NCBI GenBank assembly: GCA_963782185.1
Contig: CAWAJB010000012.1
Location: forward strand, 50,765 to 114,764
Source: RYN-230 sp963782185
GTDB taxonomy: Bacteria > Actinomycetota > Actinomycetes > Streptosporangiales > Streptosporangiaceae
DNA: 64,000 nt
Reading direction: 5' to 3'
Shown here: in pieces, positions 53,392 through 61,914 of the stretch
Layout of the letters: each line of letters begins with the position of its first letter
Position numbering within the stretch: position 1 is the stretch's first letter
The notes under the pieces: generated by a model
Database searches by the model: none
What the model saw: the letters and a program-made list of their open reading frames with translations, nothing else
What the model was told of the DNA's origin: nothing
Made by a program: the position numbers and the translations under genes

Positions 53392-54753
53392 ATGGACGAG
53401 CAGCATGTCAGTGACCCCGGCCGTGATTTCGGGCGGGCCGCCGGCGCCGACCCATCCTTGTGGCGCGGGCTGACCCAGCCCCGCCTCTCCCGGCAGGGCA
53501 TATCCCGGCGCCAGCTGCTGCAGTCGGCCGGCGCCGGGGCGGGCGCGCTGGGCATCGGCGCCTTCCTGGCCGCCTGCGGGGTCAAGGGCGCGACGACGAC
53601 CACCAGCGGTTCTACCCCGGCCGGGGGGGCCGGCACTGCGGCCTGGTGGGCCAAGCAGAAGCTGCACCACACGGTGAACTTCGCCAACTGGCCGTATTAC
53701 CTGGACGTGCTCAAGGGCAAGCACCTGTCGCTGGAGTACTTCACCCAGCAGACCGGGATCCAGGTCAGCTACACCGAGCCGATCAGCGACAACAACGCGT
53801 TCTACGCGAAGATCCGGCCCTCGCTGACCGCCAAGCAGTCCACCGGCTACGACATCATCGTGATGACCAACAACAGCCCGCCGCTGGGCTACCTGATGAA
53901 CTTCGGCTGGCTGATCCCGCTGGACCGCAGCATGATGACCAACTTCGACAAGTACGCGGGCCCGCTGATCAAGAACCCGTCCTGGGACCCGGGCAACAAG
54001 TACACGATGGCCTGGCAGTCCGGCTGGACCGCCATCGGCTACAACTCCTCGGTCATCAAGGACCCCGGCACCAGCGTGGGCATCCTGTTCGACAAGAAGT
54101 ACTCGGGCAAGATCGGGATGATGTCCGATCCCCAGGAACTGGGCAGCGTCGGGTTGCTGGCCATCGGGGTCGAGCCGGCCACCTCGAAGGAGTCCGACTG
54201 GGCCAAGGCGGCCAAGAAGCTCCAGCAGCAGAAGAGCGACGGGCTGGTCCGCGCCTACTACGACCAGAGCTACATCGACCACCTGAAGAACGGCGACATC
54301 GTCGTGTCCCAGGCCTGGTCCGGTGACATCTTCCAGGCCGACCTGAACAGCAAGTACCGCGACCTGAAGCTGCTCGTCCCCACCGAGGGCGGGATGCTCT
54401 GGACGGACAACATGTGCATCCCGATGTACGCCCAGAACCCGAAGGACGCCATGACGCTGATGGACTTCTACTACAACCCGCAGGTCCAGGCGGTCGTGGA
54501 GTACTACAACGACTACATCTGCCCGGTCCCGGCGGCCAAGGGCGTCCTGCAGTCACCCACCGGCTGGGCCCAGCAGGCGCTGGCCAAGATGAAGCCGGAG
54601 ATCGGCCTGCCCACGTCCACCACGGCCGACGCGCCGACCGTGTTCCCGACCGAGCAGTACATCAAGAACTCCCGCAGTTACTACGTGTACAAGAGCCAGG
54701 AAGAGCTGACCGCGTGGAACAACCTGTTCTTGCCGATCACCCAGGGCTCGTAA
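53392..54753 (+). CDS. potD: Polyamine-binding lipoprotein (PotD-like), copy 1
   Basis: A 453-residue extracytoplasmic solute-binding protein. The ATG at 53392 follows AGGAGG. A long n-region ends in SRRQLLQSAGAGAGALG, a twin-arginine-type signal with lipobox LAAC near residue 63, so it is probably Tat-exported and lipidated. The mature part is a PotD/PotF fold (VNFANWPYYLDVLKG, YDIIVMTNNS, VVSQAWSGDIFQ, WTDNMCIPMYAQNPKDAM). It delivers polyamine or a similar amine to PotBC. Confidence 0.92.
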   Translation: MDEQHVSDPGRDFGRAAGADPSLWRGLTQPRLSRQGISRRQLLQSAGAGAGALGIGAFLAACGVKGATTTTSGSTPAGGAGTAAWWAKQKLHHTVNFANWPYYLDVLKGKHLSLEYFTQQTGIQVSYTEPISDNNAFYAKIRPSLTAKQSTGYDIIVMTNNSPPLGYLMNFGWLIPLDRSMMTNFDKYAGPLIKNPSWDPGNKYTMAWQSGWTAIGYNSSVIKDPGTSVGILFDKKYSGKIGMMSDPQELGSVGLLAIGVEPATSKESDWAKAAKKLQQQKSDGLVRAYYDQSYIDHLKNGDIVVSQAWSGDIFQADLNSKYRDLKLLVPTEGGMLWTDNMCIPMYAQNPKDAMTLMDFYYNPQVQAVVEYYNDYICPVPAAKGVLQSPTGWAQQALAKMKPEIGLPTSTTADAPTVFPTEQYIKNSRSYYVYKSQEELTAWNNLFLPITQGS

Positions 54754-55628
54754 CCAGCCGCCGCCCCCGGCCCAGGCTCGGCAAGGCCCTCGCGCCGTAC
54801 CTGCTGAGCCTGCCGGCCGGGCTGTGGCTGCTGGTGCTGTTCCTGGTCCCGCTGGTCGTGATGCTGTCGCTGTCCCTGCAGTCGTGCAACACGGCCACCG
54901 GCGCCTGCGTGATGACCTGGCACTGGGGCGAGTTCGGCCAGCAGCTCAGCCTCTACCACACCCAGTTCATCACCAGCTTCTACTTCGCGGGCGCGGCCAC
55001 CGTCATCGATCTGATCGTGTCGTTCCCGATCGCCTACTGGATCGCATTCCACGGCGGGAACAGGAAGAACTTCTTCCTGCTCATGCTGCTGGTGCCGTTC
55101 TTCGTCTCGTTCGTGATCCGCACGATCGTCTGGGAGTTCATCCTCTCGGACCAGGGCATCATCCTGGGCACGCTCAAGAACGCGCACCTGCTGCCGCAGA
55201 ACTTCCACGTGCTGGCCACCGGGTACGCGGTGGTGGCCGGGCTGGCCTACAACTACCTGCCGTTCACCGCGCTGCCGCTGTACGTGGCCATCGAGCGGAT
55301 CGACAAGCGGGTGCTGGACGCGGCCTACGACCTCTACGCGACCCGGCGGCAGGCCTTCCTGCGGGTCATCCTGCCGCTGACCGTACCCGGGCTGTTCGCC
55401 GCGTTCCTGCTCACGTTCGTCCCGGCCCTCGGTGACTACATCAACCAGCAGGTGCTCGGCGGCACCAATAACACGATGATCGGGACCGTGATCCAGAACA
55501 AGTTCCTGGTCAACCTGGACTACGCGGGCGGCTCGGCGCTGTCCGCGGTGCTGCTGGCCGTCGCGCTGGTCGGCATCTTCGCCTACGCCCGCCTGCTGGG
55601 CTCGCGCACGATCGAGGACTACATATGA
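54714..55628 (+). CDS. potB: Polyamine ABC permease (PotB-like)
   Basis: About 304 residues. No standard start lies between the PotD stop and TM1. The in-frame GTG at 54714, inside the 3' end of potD with AGGAAGAG upstream, is the best start and gives a 40-bp overlap. Six helices begin at PYLLSLPAGLWLLVLFLVPL. The cytoplasmic EAA loop contains LDAAYDLYATRRQAFLRVIL and LPLTVPGLF. It pairs with PotC to form the membrane channel. The ATGA overlap with potC fixes the 3' end. Confidence 0.88.
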   Translation: MEQPVLADHPGLVTSRRPRPRLGKALAPYLLSLPAGLWLLVLFLVPLVVMLSLSLQSCNTATGACVMTWHWGEFGQQLSLYHTQFITSFYFAGAATVIDLIVSFPIAYWIAFHGGNRKNFFLLMLLVPFFVSFVIRTIVWEFILSDQGIILGTLKNAHLLPQNFHVLATGYAVVAGLAYNYLPFTALPLYVAIERIDKRVLDAAYDLYATRRQAFLRVILPLTVPGLFAAFLLTFVPALGDYINQQVLGGTNNTMIGTVIQNKFLVNLDYAGGSALSAVLLAVALVGIFAYARLLGSRTIEDYI

Positions 55629-56488
55629 GCGCGGTGGCGACGGCGCCCGCTGGCGCCGGGACGGGAGAGGCCCGCCGCGCCGGGCCGCGGCGGCGCCGCT
55701 GGACCCGGTTCGTGCTGCCCGCCTACTCCTGGCTGATCATCGCCTACCTGGTCTTCCCGATCGCGGTGATGATCCTCTACAGCTTCAACAAGGTCACCAC
55801 CGGCCTGCCCCAGGTCAGCTTCGCCTGGAACGGGTTCACCACCCAGTGGTACCAGCAGTGGTCCGACATCCCGCAGCTCACCACGGCGTTCTGGCTGTCG
55901 ATCCGGCTGGCGCTGGCCGCCACGATCGTGTCGACGGTGGTAGGCACCCTGCTCGCCCTGGCCCTGGTCCGCTACCGGCCCCCCCAGCTGCGCGGCAAGG
56001 GCTTCCTGGAGCAGGTGATGTTCCTGAACATCGCCGCGCCGGAGATCGTCCTGGGCGCGTCGCTGCTGGGCCTGTTCGTCACGCTGAACGTGGCCCGGGG
56101 CTTCAGCACCCTGCTGCTGGCCCACGTGGCGTTCAGCATCGCCTACGTCGCGATCACGGTGCGGGCCCGGATGGCCGGTTTCGACCGGTCGCTGGAGGAG
56201 GCCGCGCAGGATCTCGGCGCGAACGCCTGGGTCACGTTCCGGAAGATCACCCTGCCGCTGATCATGCCGGGCGTGCTGGCCGGCGCGCTGATGGCGTTCG
56301 CCCTGTCCATCGACGATTTCGTCACGTCCAACTTCGTCAGCGGGTCCTCGGTGCCGTTCCCGGTCTGGGTCTACGGGGTTACCCGGGTGGGCATCCCGCC
56401 GCAGGTCTTCGTGTTCGGCAGCGCCATCTTCGCGGTCGGAATCCTGTGCGCGCTGTCCAGCATCGTGGTAGCCAGGAGGCAGACCTGA
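55625..56488 (+). CDS. potC: Polyamine ABC permease (PotC-like)
   Basis: A 287-residue permease with six helices. A basic N-terminus precedes TM1 (YSWLIIAYLVFPIAVMILYS), and the EAA motif is LEEAAQDLGANAWVTFRKI with LPLIMPGVLAG. It overlaps potB by 4 bp (ATGA), so the two are made in equal amounts. It belongs to the type I importer family for spermidine/putrescine. Confidence 0.93.
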   Translation: MSAVATAPAGAGTGEARRAGPRRRRWTRFVLPAYSWLIIAYLVFPIAVMILYSFNKVTTGLPQVSFAWNGFTTQWYQQWSDIPQLTTAFWLSIRLALAATIVSTVVGTLLALALVRYRPPQLRGKGFLEQVMFLNIAAPEIVLGASLLGLFVTLNVARGFSTLLLAHVAFSIAYVAITVRARMAGFDRSLEEAAQDLGANAWVTFRKITLPLIMPGVLAGALMAFALSIDDFVTSNFVSGSSVPFPVWVYGVTRVGIPPQVFVFGSAIFAVGILCALSSIVVARRQT

Positions 56489-56502
56489 CCTGGCGGTGAG
56501 TG

Positions 56503-57747
56503 ATGGCTGACGAGGAACGTCACGGTGATCCCGTGCTGGCGCGCGGATTGACTCAGCCTCGCCGGCGCGACGTGCTGGGCCTGGGCGGCCTGGCCGCGGC
56601 CGGGCTGGCCCTGGCCGCGTGCAGCGGCGGCGCGCCCGCGAAACCCCGCGTGGTGCACGCGCAGAACACCGTGGCCAGGTTCTGGGCCGCGCAGAAGCGG
56701 CACGGGCACGTGAACTTCGCCAACTGGCCGCTGTACATCGACACCGGCCGCAAGACCCTGCAGGAGTTCACCGCCGCCACCGGGATCGCGGTCAGCTACG
56801 CCGAGGTCATCCAGGAGGACGACTACTGGGTGAGCAAGATCGCGCCCATCCTCCGTGCGGGCGAGTCGATCGGCTACGACCTCATGGTCGTCACCAACGG
56901 GTTCTGGTTCTCCCAGCTCCTCACCATGGGCGCGCTGATCCCGCTGGACCAGAGCATGCTGCCGAACTTCCGCCGGTACGCGGGGGCCAAGTTCCAGCAC
57001 CGTTCCTTCGACCCGGGGAACACCTACAGCATCCCGTGGGCGTCCGGTACCACCGGCATCGCCTGGAACCCGAAGTTCATCCAGACCCCGGTCACGAGCA
57101 TCAGGGAGCTGTGGAACCCGGCCTACAAGGGCCGGGTCGGGATGATGTCCGACATCCAGGACCTGGGCAACTTCGGCCTGCTCAAGCTGGGGGTCGACCC
57201 GGAGACGTCCACCCCCGCGGACTGGCGGGCGGCGGCGAGGACGCTGACCCAGCAGCGCGACGCGGGCCTGGTCCGCGGTTACTACCAGCAGTCCTACATC
57301 GACGAGCTGACCAGCGGGAACACGTGGATCTCGATGGCCTGGTCCGGGGACATCTTCCAGCAGAACCTCAGCTCGGGAACGGACCTCAAGTTCGTCATCC
57401 CGGACGAGGGCGGCACGCTGTGGACGGACAACATGATGATCCCCAGGTACGCCCAGAATCCCGTGGACGCGATGATGCTGATGGACTGGTACTACCGGCC
57501 GGAGATCGCCGCCCAGCTGACCGAGTCGATCAACTACATCAGCGCCGTCCCGGCCGCCCAGCGGATCATCGCCCGGGACGCGGCCAGGGCCGCCGGCAGC
57601 AGCCGGCAGCTGCTGCACGAGGTGGCCACCAGCGAGCTGGTCTGGCCCAGCGCCGCCGACTACAAGCGGCTGTTCAGCTACGCCGACGTGAGCGGGAAGC
57701 TGCAGGCGCAGTACGAGGCCACGTTCAACCCGGTGATCCGCGGGTGA
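56503..57747 (+). CDS. Polyamine-binding lipoprotein (PotD-like), copy 2
   Basis: A 414-residue second solute-binding protein in the operon. A twin-arginine-like PRRRDVLGLGGLAAAG signal ends in lipobox LAAC near residue 46. It has the same fold landmarks as copy 1 (HVNFANWPLYIDTGRKT, YDLMVVTNG, ISMAWSGDIFQQNLSSG, LWTDNMMIPRYAQNPVDAM) but is clearly diverged. The start is ATG 56503 or GTG 56500. Two receptors sharing one permease pair would widen substrate range. Its stop overlaps the next gene (GTGA). Confidence 0.9.
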   Translation: MADEERHGDPVLARGLTQPRRRDVLGLGGLAAAGLALAACSGGAPAKPRVVHAQNTVARFWAAQKRHGHVNFANWPLYIDTGRKTLQEFTAATGIAVSYAEVIQEDDYWVSKIAPILRAGESIGYDLMVVTNGFWFSQLLTMGALIPLDQSMLPNFRRYAGAKFQHRSFDPGNTYSIPWASGTTGIAWNPKFIQTPVTSIRELWNPAYKGRVGMMSDIQDLGNFGLLKLGVDPETSTPADWRAAARTLTQQRDAGLVRGYYQQSYIDELTSGNTWISMAWSGDIFQQNLSSGTDLKFVIPDEGGTLWTDNMMIPRYAQNPVDAMMLMDWYYRPEIAAQLTESINYISAVPAAQRIIARDAARAAGSSRQLLHEVATSELVWPSAADYKRLFSYADVSGKLQAQYEATFNPVIRG

Positions 57748-59186
57748 GTACCAGCCCCGGCCAGGCTTCGCCACCCGGTGAGGCCGCGCTCCGGGACGCC
57801 CGGCCGGCCTGCTTCTGGCTGGACCGCCCGGACGCCCCCGAGCCCGCCCCGCCGCTGGATGAGGACACCACCGCCGACCTGGCCGTGGTCGGCGCGGGGT
57901 TCACCGGGCTGTGGACCGCGCTGCTGGCCAAGGAGCGCGACCCGTCCGCCGATGTGGTGCTGCTGGAGGGCCGGACGGCCGGCTGGGCCGCGTCCGGCCG
58001 CAACGGCGGGTTCTGCTCGGCCAGCCTCACCCACGGGCTGGCCAACGGGCTGGAGCGGTTCGGGCCGGAGATGCCCGTCCTGGACCGGCTCGGCCGGGAG
58101 AACCTGGACGAGATCGCGGCCACCGTCGCCCGGCACGGGATCGACTGTGACTTCGAGCGGACCGGCGAGCTGGCCGTCGCGACCCGGCCCTGGCACCTGC
58201 CCGGCCTGTGGGACCACGCCGCCGCCGCGGGCCGCCTGGCCGCCGCCTCCGGCGCGCCGGGCCCGCCGCCGGAGCTGCTGGACGCGGAGGCGGTACGCGG
58301 CGAGATCGCCTCGCCGGCGTTCTACGGCGGGCTGTGGGACCGCGGCGGGTGCGCCATCGTGGATCCGGCCCGGCTGGCCTGGGGCCTGCGCCGGGCCTGC
58401 CTGGACGCGGGCGTGCGGCTCTACGAGCAGACCCCGGTCGGCGCGATCGCGGCGGAGGGCCCGGGCCTGCGGCTGTCCGCCCCGCACGGGAGCGTGCGCA
58501 CGCCGAGCGCCGCCCTGGGCACCGGCGCTTACGCCCCGCTGCTGCGCCGCCTGCGGCTGTACCTGGTGCCGGTGTACGACTACGCGATGATGACCGAGCC
58601 GCTGTCCGCCGCCCAGCGGGACAGTATCGGCTGGCGGAACCGGCAGGGGGTCGGCGACCTGGGCAACCAGTTCCACTACTACCGGCTCACCGGCGACGGC
58701 CGGATCCTGTGGGGCGGATACGACGCGGTCTATTACAACGGCGGCCTGATCACCGCCGGCCGCGATCAGCGCCCCGCGACGTTTGCCCGGCTGGCCGGGC
58801 ACTTCTTCGAGACCTTCCCGCAGCTCGAAGGGCTCCGGTTCACGCACACCTGGGGCGGCGTCATCGACACCTGCGCCCGGTTCTGCGTGTTCTTCGGCAC
58901 CGCCCATCAGGGCCGGGTGGCCTACGCCGCCGGGTACACGGGGCTGGGCGTGGGCGCCTCGCGGTTCGGCGGCAACGTGCTGCTCGACCTGCTCAGCGGG
59001 CAGCAGACCGAGCGGACCGGGCTGGGCATGGTGCGCGGCAAGCCGGTGCCGTTCCCGCCCGAGCCGCTGCGCTCCGCGGTGATCCAGCTGACCCGGGCCT
59101 CGATGGCCCGCGCCGACCGTCACGGGGGACGCCGGGACCTGTGGCTGCGGACCCTGGACCGGCTCGGGCTGGGCTTTGATTCGTAG
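57744..59186 (+). CDS. FAD-dependent amine oxidoreductase (PuuB/DadA-like)
   Basis: A 480-residue flavoprotein of the DAO superfamily. The FAD Rossmann motif is VVGAGFTGLWTALLA (~47-61), followed by LLEGRTAGWAASGRNGG, typical of PuuB/PuuA-linked gamma-glutamylputrescine oxidases and related amine oxidases. The C-terminal FAD contact is YTGLGVGASRFGGNVL. The GTG start overlaps the upstream binding-protein stop, making it the last gene of the pot operon, so it probably oxidises the imported amine or its derivative to an aldehyde for the ALDH. Confidence 0.9.
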   Translation: MSTSPGQASPPGEAALRDARPACFWLDRPDAPEPAPPLDEDTTADLAVVGAGFTGLWTALLAKERDPSADVVLLEGRTAGWAASGRNGGFCSASLTHGLANGLERFGPEMPVLDRLGRENLDEIAATVARHGIDCDFERTGELAVATRPWHLPGLWDHAAAAGRLAAASGAPGPPPELLDAEAVRGEIASPAFYGGLWDRGGCAIVDPARLAWGLRRACLDAGVRLYEQTPVGAIAAEGPGLRLSAPHGSVRTPSAALGTGAYAPLLRRLRLYLVPVYDYAMMTEPLSAAQRDSIGWRNRQGVGDLGNQFHYYRLTGDGRILWGGYDAVYYNGGLITAGRDQRPATFARLAGHFFETFPQLEGLRFTHTWGGVIDTCARFCVFFGTAHQGRVAYAAGYTGLGVGASRFGGNVLLDLLSGQQTERTGLGMVRGKPVPFPPEPLRSAVIQLTRASMARADRHGGRRDLWLRTLDRLGLGFDS

Positions 59187-59255
59187 TTCAGCCGGACACG
59201 GTAGGGTCTCTCGCTGCAGGATAGGTACGGGGATGCGCTCCGGAAGGCGGCACAG

Positions 59256-60089
59256 ATGGCAAGCGAATGGCTCGGCGCGCCTCTGCCTGCGGACGATGAG
59301 GAGCGGGTCGACTTCGACACCAGCGTGGCGCATATCGCCCGGGTGTATGACTACTGGCTGGGCGGCAAGGACAATTTCGAAGCCGACCGGCAGGCAGGCG
59401 AGGAAGCGCTGGCCGCCTACCCTGACCTGGTCTCCTCGGTGCGGGCCAACCGGGCGTTCCTGGCCCGCGGGGTGCGCTTCCTGGCCGCGGAAGCCGGGAT
59501 CAGCCAGTTCCTCGACATCGGCACCGGCATTCCCAGTGCCAACAACACCCACGAGGTCGCCCAGTCCATCGCGCCGGCCAGCCGCGTCGTGTACGTGGAC
59601 AACGACCCGATCGTGCTGGCCCACGCCCGCGCCCTGCTGGTCGGCCTGCCCGAGGGCACGACCGAATACCTCGACGCCGATCTGCGCGACACCGAGAAGA
59701 TCCTCGAACACGCCCGCGGCCTGCTCGACTTTTCCCAGCCGGTCGCCGTCATGCTGGTCGCGGTGCTGCACCTGATCGGGCCCGAGGACTATCCGCACAG
59801 CATCGTGAGCCAGCTGATGGATGCGGTGCCGCCCGGCAGTTACCTGCTGCTCTCCCACGTGGCCTCGGACATCGAGCCGGAGAAGATGGCCGAGATGGGC
59901 AAGCGGCTCAACCGGCTGCTCGCCCAGAAGGGCACCTACCGCAGCCAGGCCGAGGTGACAGGCTTCTTCGCCGGGCTCGAGCTGGTCGAGCCCGGCGTGG
60001 TCCCGGTGCAGCACTGGCGGCAGGATTCCGAGGTCGAGGGGGCCCGGCGGGCCGCCATGTGGGGCGGGGTCGCCCGCAAGCACGGCTGA
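59256..60089 (+). CDS. SAM-dependent methyltransferase, Methyltransf_19 (DUF574)
   Basis: A 277-residue protein of an actinomycete-specific methyltransferase family expanded in Streptomyces relatives. Signatures: FDTSVAHIARVYDYWLGGKD (N-terminus), QFLDIGTGIPSANNTHEVAQ (motif I), VVYVDNDPIVLAHARALL (motif II) and LLLSHVASD. No substrate is known for most members. It stands alone between the pot operon and the GntR-controlled operon. Confidence 0.93.
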   Translation: MASEWLGAPLPADDEERVDFDTSVAHIARVYDYWLGGKDNFEADRQAGEEALAAYPDLVSSVRANRAFLARGVRFLAAEAGISQFLDIGTGIPSANNTHEVAQSIAPASRVVYVDNDPIVLAHARALLVGLPEGTTEYLDADLRDTEKILEHARGLLDFSQPVAVMLVAVLHLIGPEDYPHSIVSQLMDAVPPGSYLLLSHVASDIEPEKMAEMGKRLNRLLAQKGTYRSQAEVTGFFAGLELVEPGVVPVQHWRQDSEVEGARRAAMWGGVARKHG

Positions 60090-60098
60090 TCCGCCGCG

Positions 60099-60144
60099 TT
60101 GACGATGCGAGCCCCGGGCTCGTACAGTCGTCTCATATATGAGA
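60099..60144 (+). promoter_or_regulatory. GntR promoter with perfect palindromic operator
   Basis: TTGACG (60099-60104), an 18-bp spacer and TACAGT (60123-60128) are followed by TCTCATATATGAGA (60131-60144), a perfect 14-bp palindrome at the expected transcription start. FCD-type GntR repressors bind such AT-rich palindromes, so autorepression of the sugar-acid operon is predicted. Confidence 0.82.
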
Positions 60145-60179
60145 TGCCGTATGCGAACGCGAGCGGGCGGAGGTTCCCG

Positions 60180-60986
60180 GTGAGCACCGCGACAGTCCCG
60201 CCCGCCCGCAGTTTCCTCAACGGTTCGACCGGGGCGGCTCCCTCCCGCACCGAGGCCGTCCTGGACGCGATCAAGCACGCGATCCTGGCCGGTGAGCTGC
60301 GTCCCGGGCAGAGCCTCGTGGAGACCGAGCTGGCCCAGCTGCTCGGGGTGTCCAAGACCCCGGTCCGCGAGGCGCTGAAGACGCTGGCGGGCGCGGGCCT
60401 GGTCACGATGAGCCCGTACCGGGGGGCCACGGTGCGGGCCATCGACCCGGCGAGCGCGGCGGCCGTCTACGACCTGCGGCTGCTGCTGGAGCCGGAGGCG
60501 GTCCGCCGGGCGGTCCATGCCCATGGGGCGCAGGCCCGGGCGGCGCAGGCCCGTGCGGCGACGGCCGGCGGGACGCAGGCCGGCGGGCTGCGGGCTGGCC
60601 CGGGCGGGCCGGATGGCCGCCCCTGGGCGGCCGCCCAGGCGGCCCTGGCCGCGTCCGACGCCGCGGCCGGCCAGGCGCAGCGCAGCCTGGCCAACCGTGA
60701 GTTCCACCGGGCCCTGTACCTGGGCTGCGGTAACAGCCTGCTCGTGAAGACCCTGGACGACCTGCGCGACCAGACGGCGCTGGTGTCCGCGCTGTCCTGG
60801 GAGCAGGCACCGTCGTGGCACCAGGAGGCCGCCGAGCACCGGGCCATCCTGGCCGCGGCGCGGGCCGGTGCGGGGGACGAGGCGGCGGCCCTGCTCCGCG
60901 AGCACATCGAGGGCTTCGCGGCCCGGCATTTCACCACCCCCGGATTCCCGGCCCCCGCCACCGAATGGAGTACCGATGCGCACTGA
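60180..60986 (+). CDS. GntR family (FCD) repressor of sugar-acid operon
   Basis: A 268-residue regulator from the GTG at 60180, with GGAGG 7 bp upstream. The winged helix (~25-90) has LAGELRPGQSLVETELAQLL and VSKTPVREALKTLAGAGLV. The FCD ligand domain (~100-255) has LRLLLEPEAVRRAV, NREFHRALYLGCGN and EHRAILAAARAGAGDEAAAL. A ~45-residue Ala/Gly-rich repeat (AQARAAQARAATAGG region) is inserted after the first FCD helix. It heads the dehydratase operon, and the ligand is probably a sugar acid. Confidence 0.9.
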   Translation: MSTATVPPARSFLNGSTGAAPSRTEAVLDAIKHAILAGELRPGQSLVETELAQLLGVSKTPVREALKTLAGAGLVTMSPYRGATVRAIDPASAAAVYDLRLLLEPEAVRRAVHAHGAQARAAQARAATAGGTQAGGLRAGPGGPDGRPWAAAQAALAASDAAAGQAQRSLANREFHRALYLGCGNSLLVKTLDDLRDQTALVSALSWEQAPSWHQEAAEHRAILAAARAGAGDEAAALLREHIEGFAARHFTTPGFPAPATEWSTDAH

Positions 60987-61914
60987 CCCGGCCGTCACCG
61001 ACGAGTTCCCCGACATCCTCGCGACCGTGGCCGCGGTCCCGGTCACCCCGTTCGGCCCCGACGGCGCCCCCGACTGGGACTGCCACGCGCGGCTCATCCG
61101 GCGCCTCGTCGAGGGCGGCATCACCCTGGTCACCCCCAACGGCAACACCGGGGAGTTCTACACGCTGACGGACGAGGAGACCCGGGCCGCCACCGAGTCC
61201 ACGATCCGCGCCGTCCGCGGGCGGGCCGAGGTGCTGGCCGGCGTCGGCCACGACGTCGCCACCGCGATCGGCTCCGCGACCCACGCGCGCGCGGCCGGGG
61301 CCCGCATGATCATGATCCACCAGCCGGTCAGCCCGTACCTGTCGGCCGACGGCTGGGTCGACTACAACGCGGCCATCGCCGGGGCCGTGCCGGACATGGG
61401 CGTGGTGCTCTACATCCGGGACGCGAAGATCACCGGCCGGCACATCCGCCGGCTGGGCAAGCAGCGCCCGAACGTCGTGGGGGTCAAGTACGGCGTGCGC
61501 GACCTGGTGGGCTTCGCCGGAGTGGCCCGGGACGCGGGCCTGGCCCGGTTCACCTGGCTGGCCGGGCTGGCCGAGCTGACCGCGCCGGGCTGCTGGGCGT
61601 ACGGGGCGCGCGGCTTCACCTCGGGGCTGGCCAACGTCGCGCCGAACATCTCCGTCGGCATGCTGGAGGCCCTCCAGTCCGGTGATCAGGCGGGAGCCCT
61701 GCGCCTGTGGGCCGAGTGCCGGGCGTTCGAGGAGCTGCGGGCCGCGGATTCGTCCGCGGACAACGTGAGCGTGGTCAAGGAGGCCCTGGCCCAGCTGGGG
61801 CTGGCCCGCCGGGACGTCCGCCCGCCCAGCCGCCTGCTGCCTGACGAGATCCGCGCGGAGATCGGCAAGATCCTGGCCGGCTGGGGCCTGGAGGCCCAGG
61901 ACGGCGACCAGTGA
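60976..61914 (+). CDS. DHDPS-family keto-deoxy-sugar-acid dehydratase
   Basis: A 312-residue TIM-barrel protein of the dihydrodipicolinate synthase superfamily. Schiff-base Lys171 is in VVGVKYGVRD, Tyr146 in VVLYIRDA, and the substrate loop is PNGNTGEFYTL (a GxTGE variant). It resembles 5-dehydro-4-deoxyglucarate or 2-keto-3-deoxy-L-arabonate dehydratases rather than lysine-pathway DapA. It overlaps the GntR gene by 11 bp and the IlvD-type gene by 4 bp, giving a two-step route from an aldonate to a semialdehyde. Confidence 0.85.
   Translation: MRTDPAVTDEFPDILATVAAVPVTPFGPDGAPDWDCHARLIRRLVEGGITLVTPNGNTGEFYTLTDEETRAATESTIRAVRGRAEVLAGVGHDVATAIGSATHARAAGARMIMIHQPVSPYLSADGWVDYNAAIAGAVPDMGVVLYIRDAKITGRHIRRLGKQRPNVVGVKYGVRDLVGFAGVARDAGLARFTWLAGLAELTAPGCWAYGARGFTSGLANVAPNISVGMLEALQSGDQAGALRLWAECRAFEELRAADSSADNVSVVKEALAQLGLARRDVRPPSRLLPDEIRAEIGKILAGWGLEAQDGDQ

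Noticed and set aside
57678..61148. Very long minus-strand open frame (over 1100 codons) opposite the second PotD gene, FAD oxidoreductase, methyltransferase and GntR genes
   Set aside because: It is the antisense shadow of several well-recognised genes in GC-rich DNA; its translation is Arg/Gly/Pro/His-rich and matches nothing.
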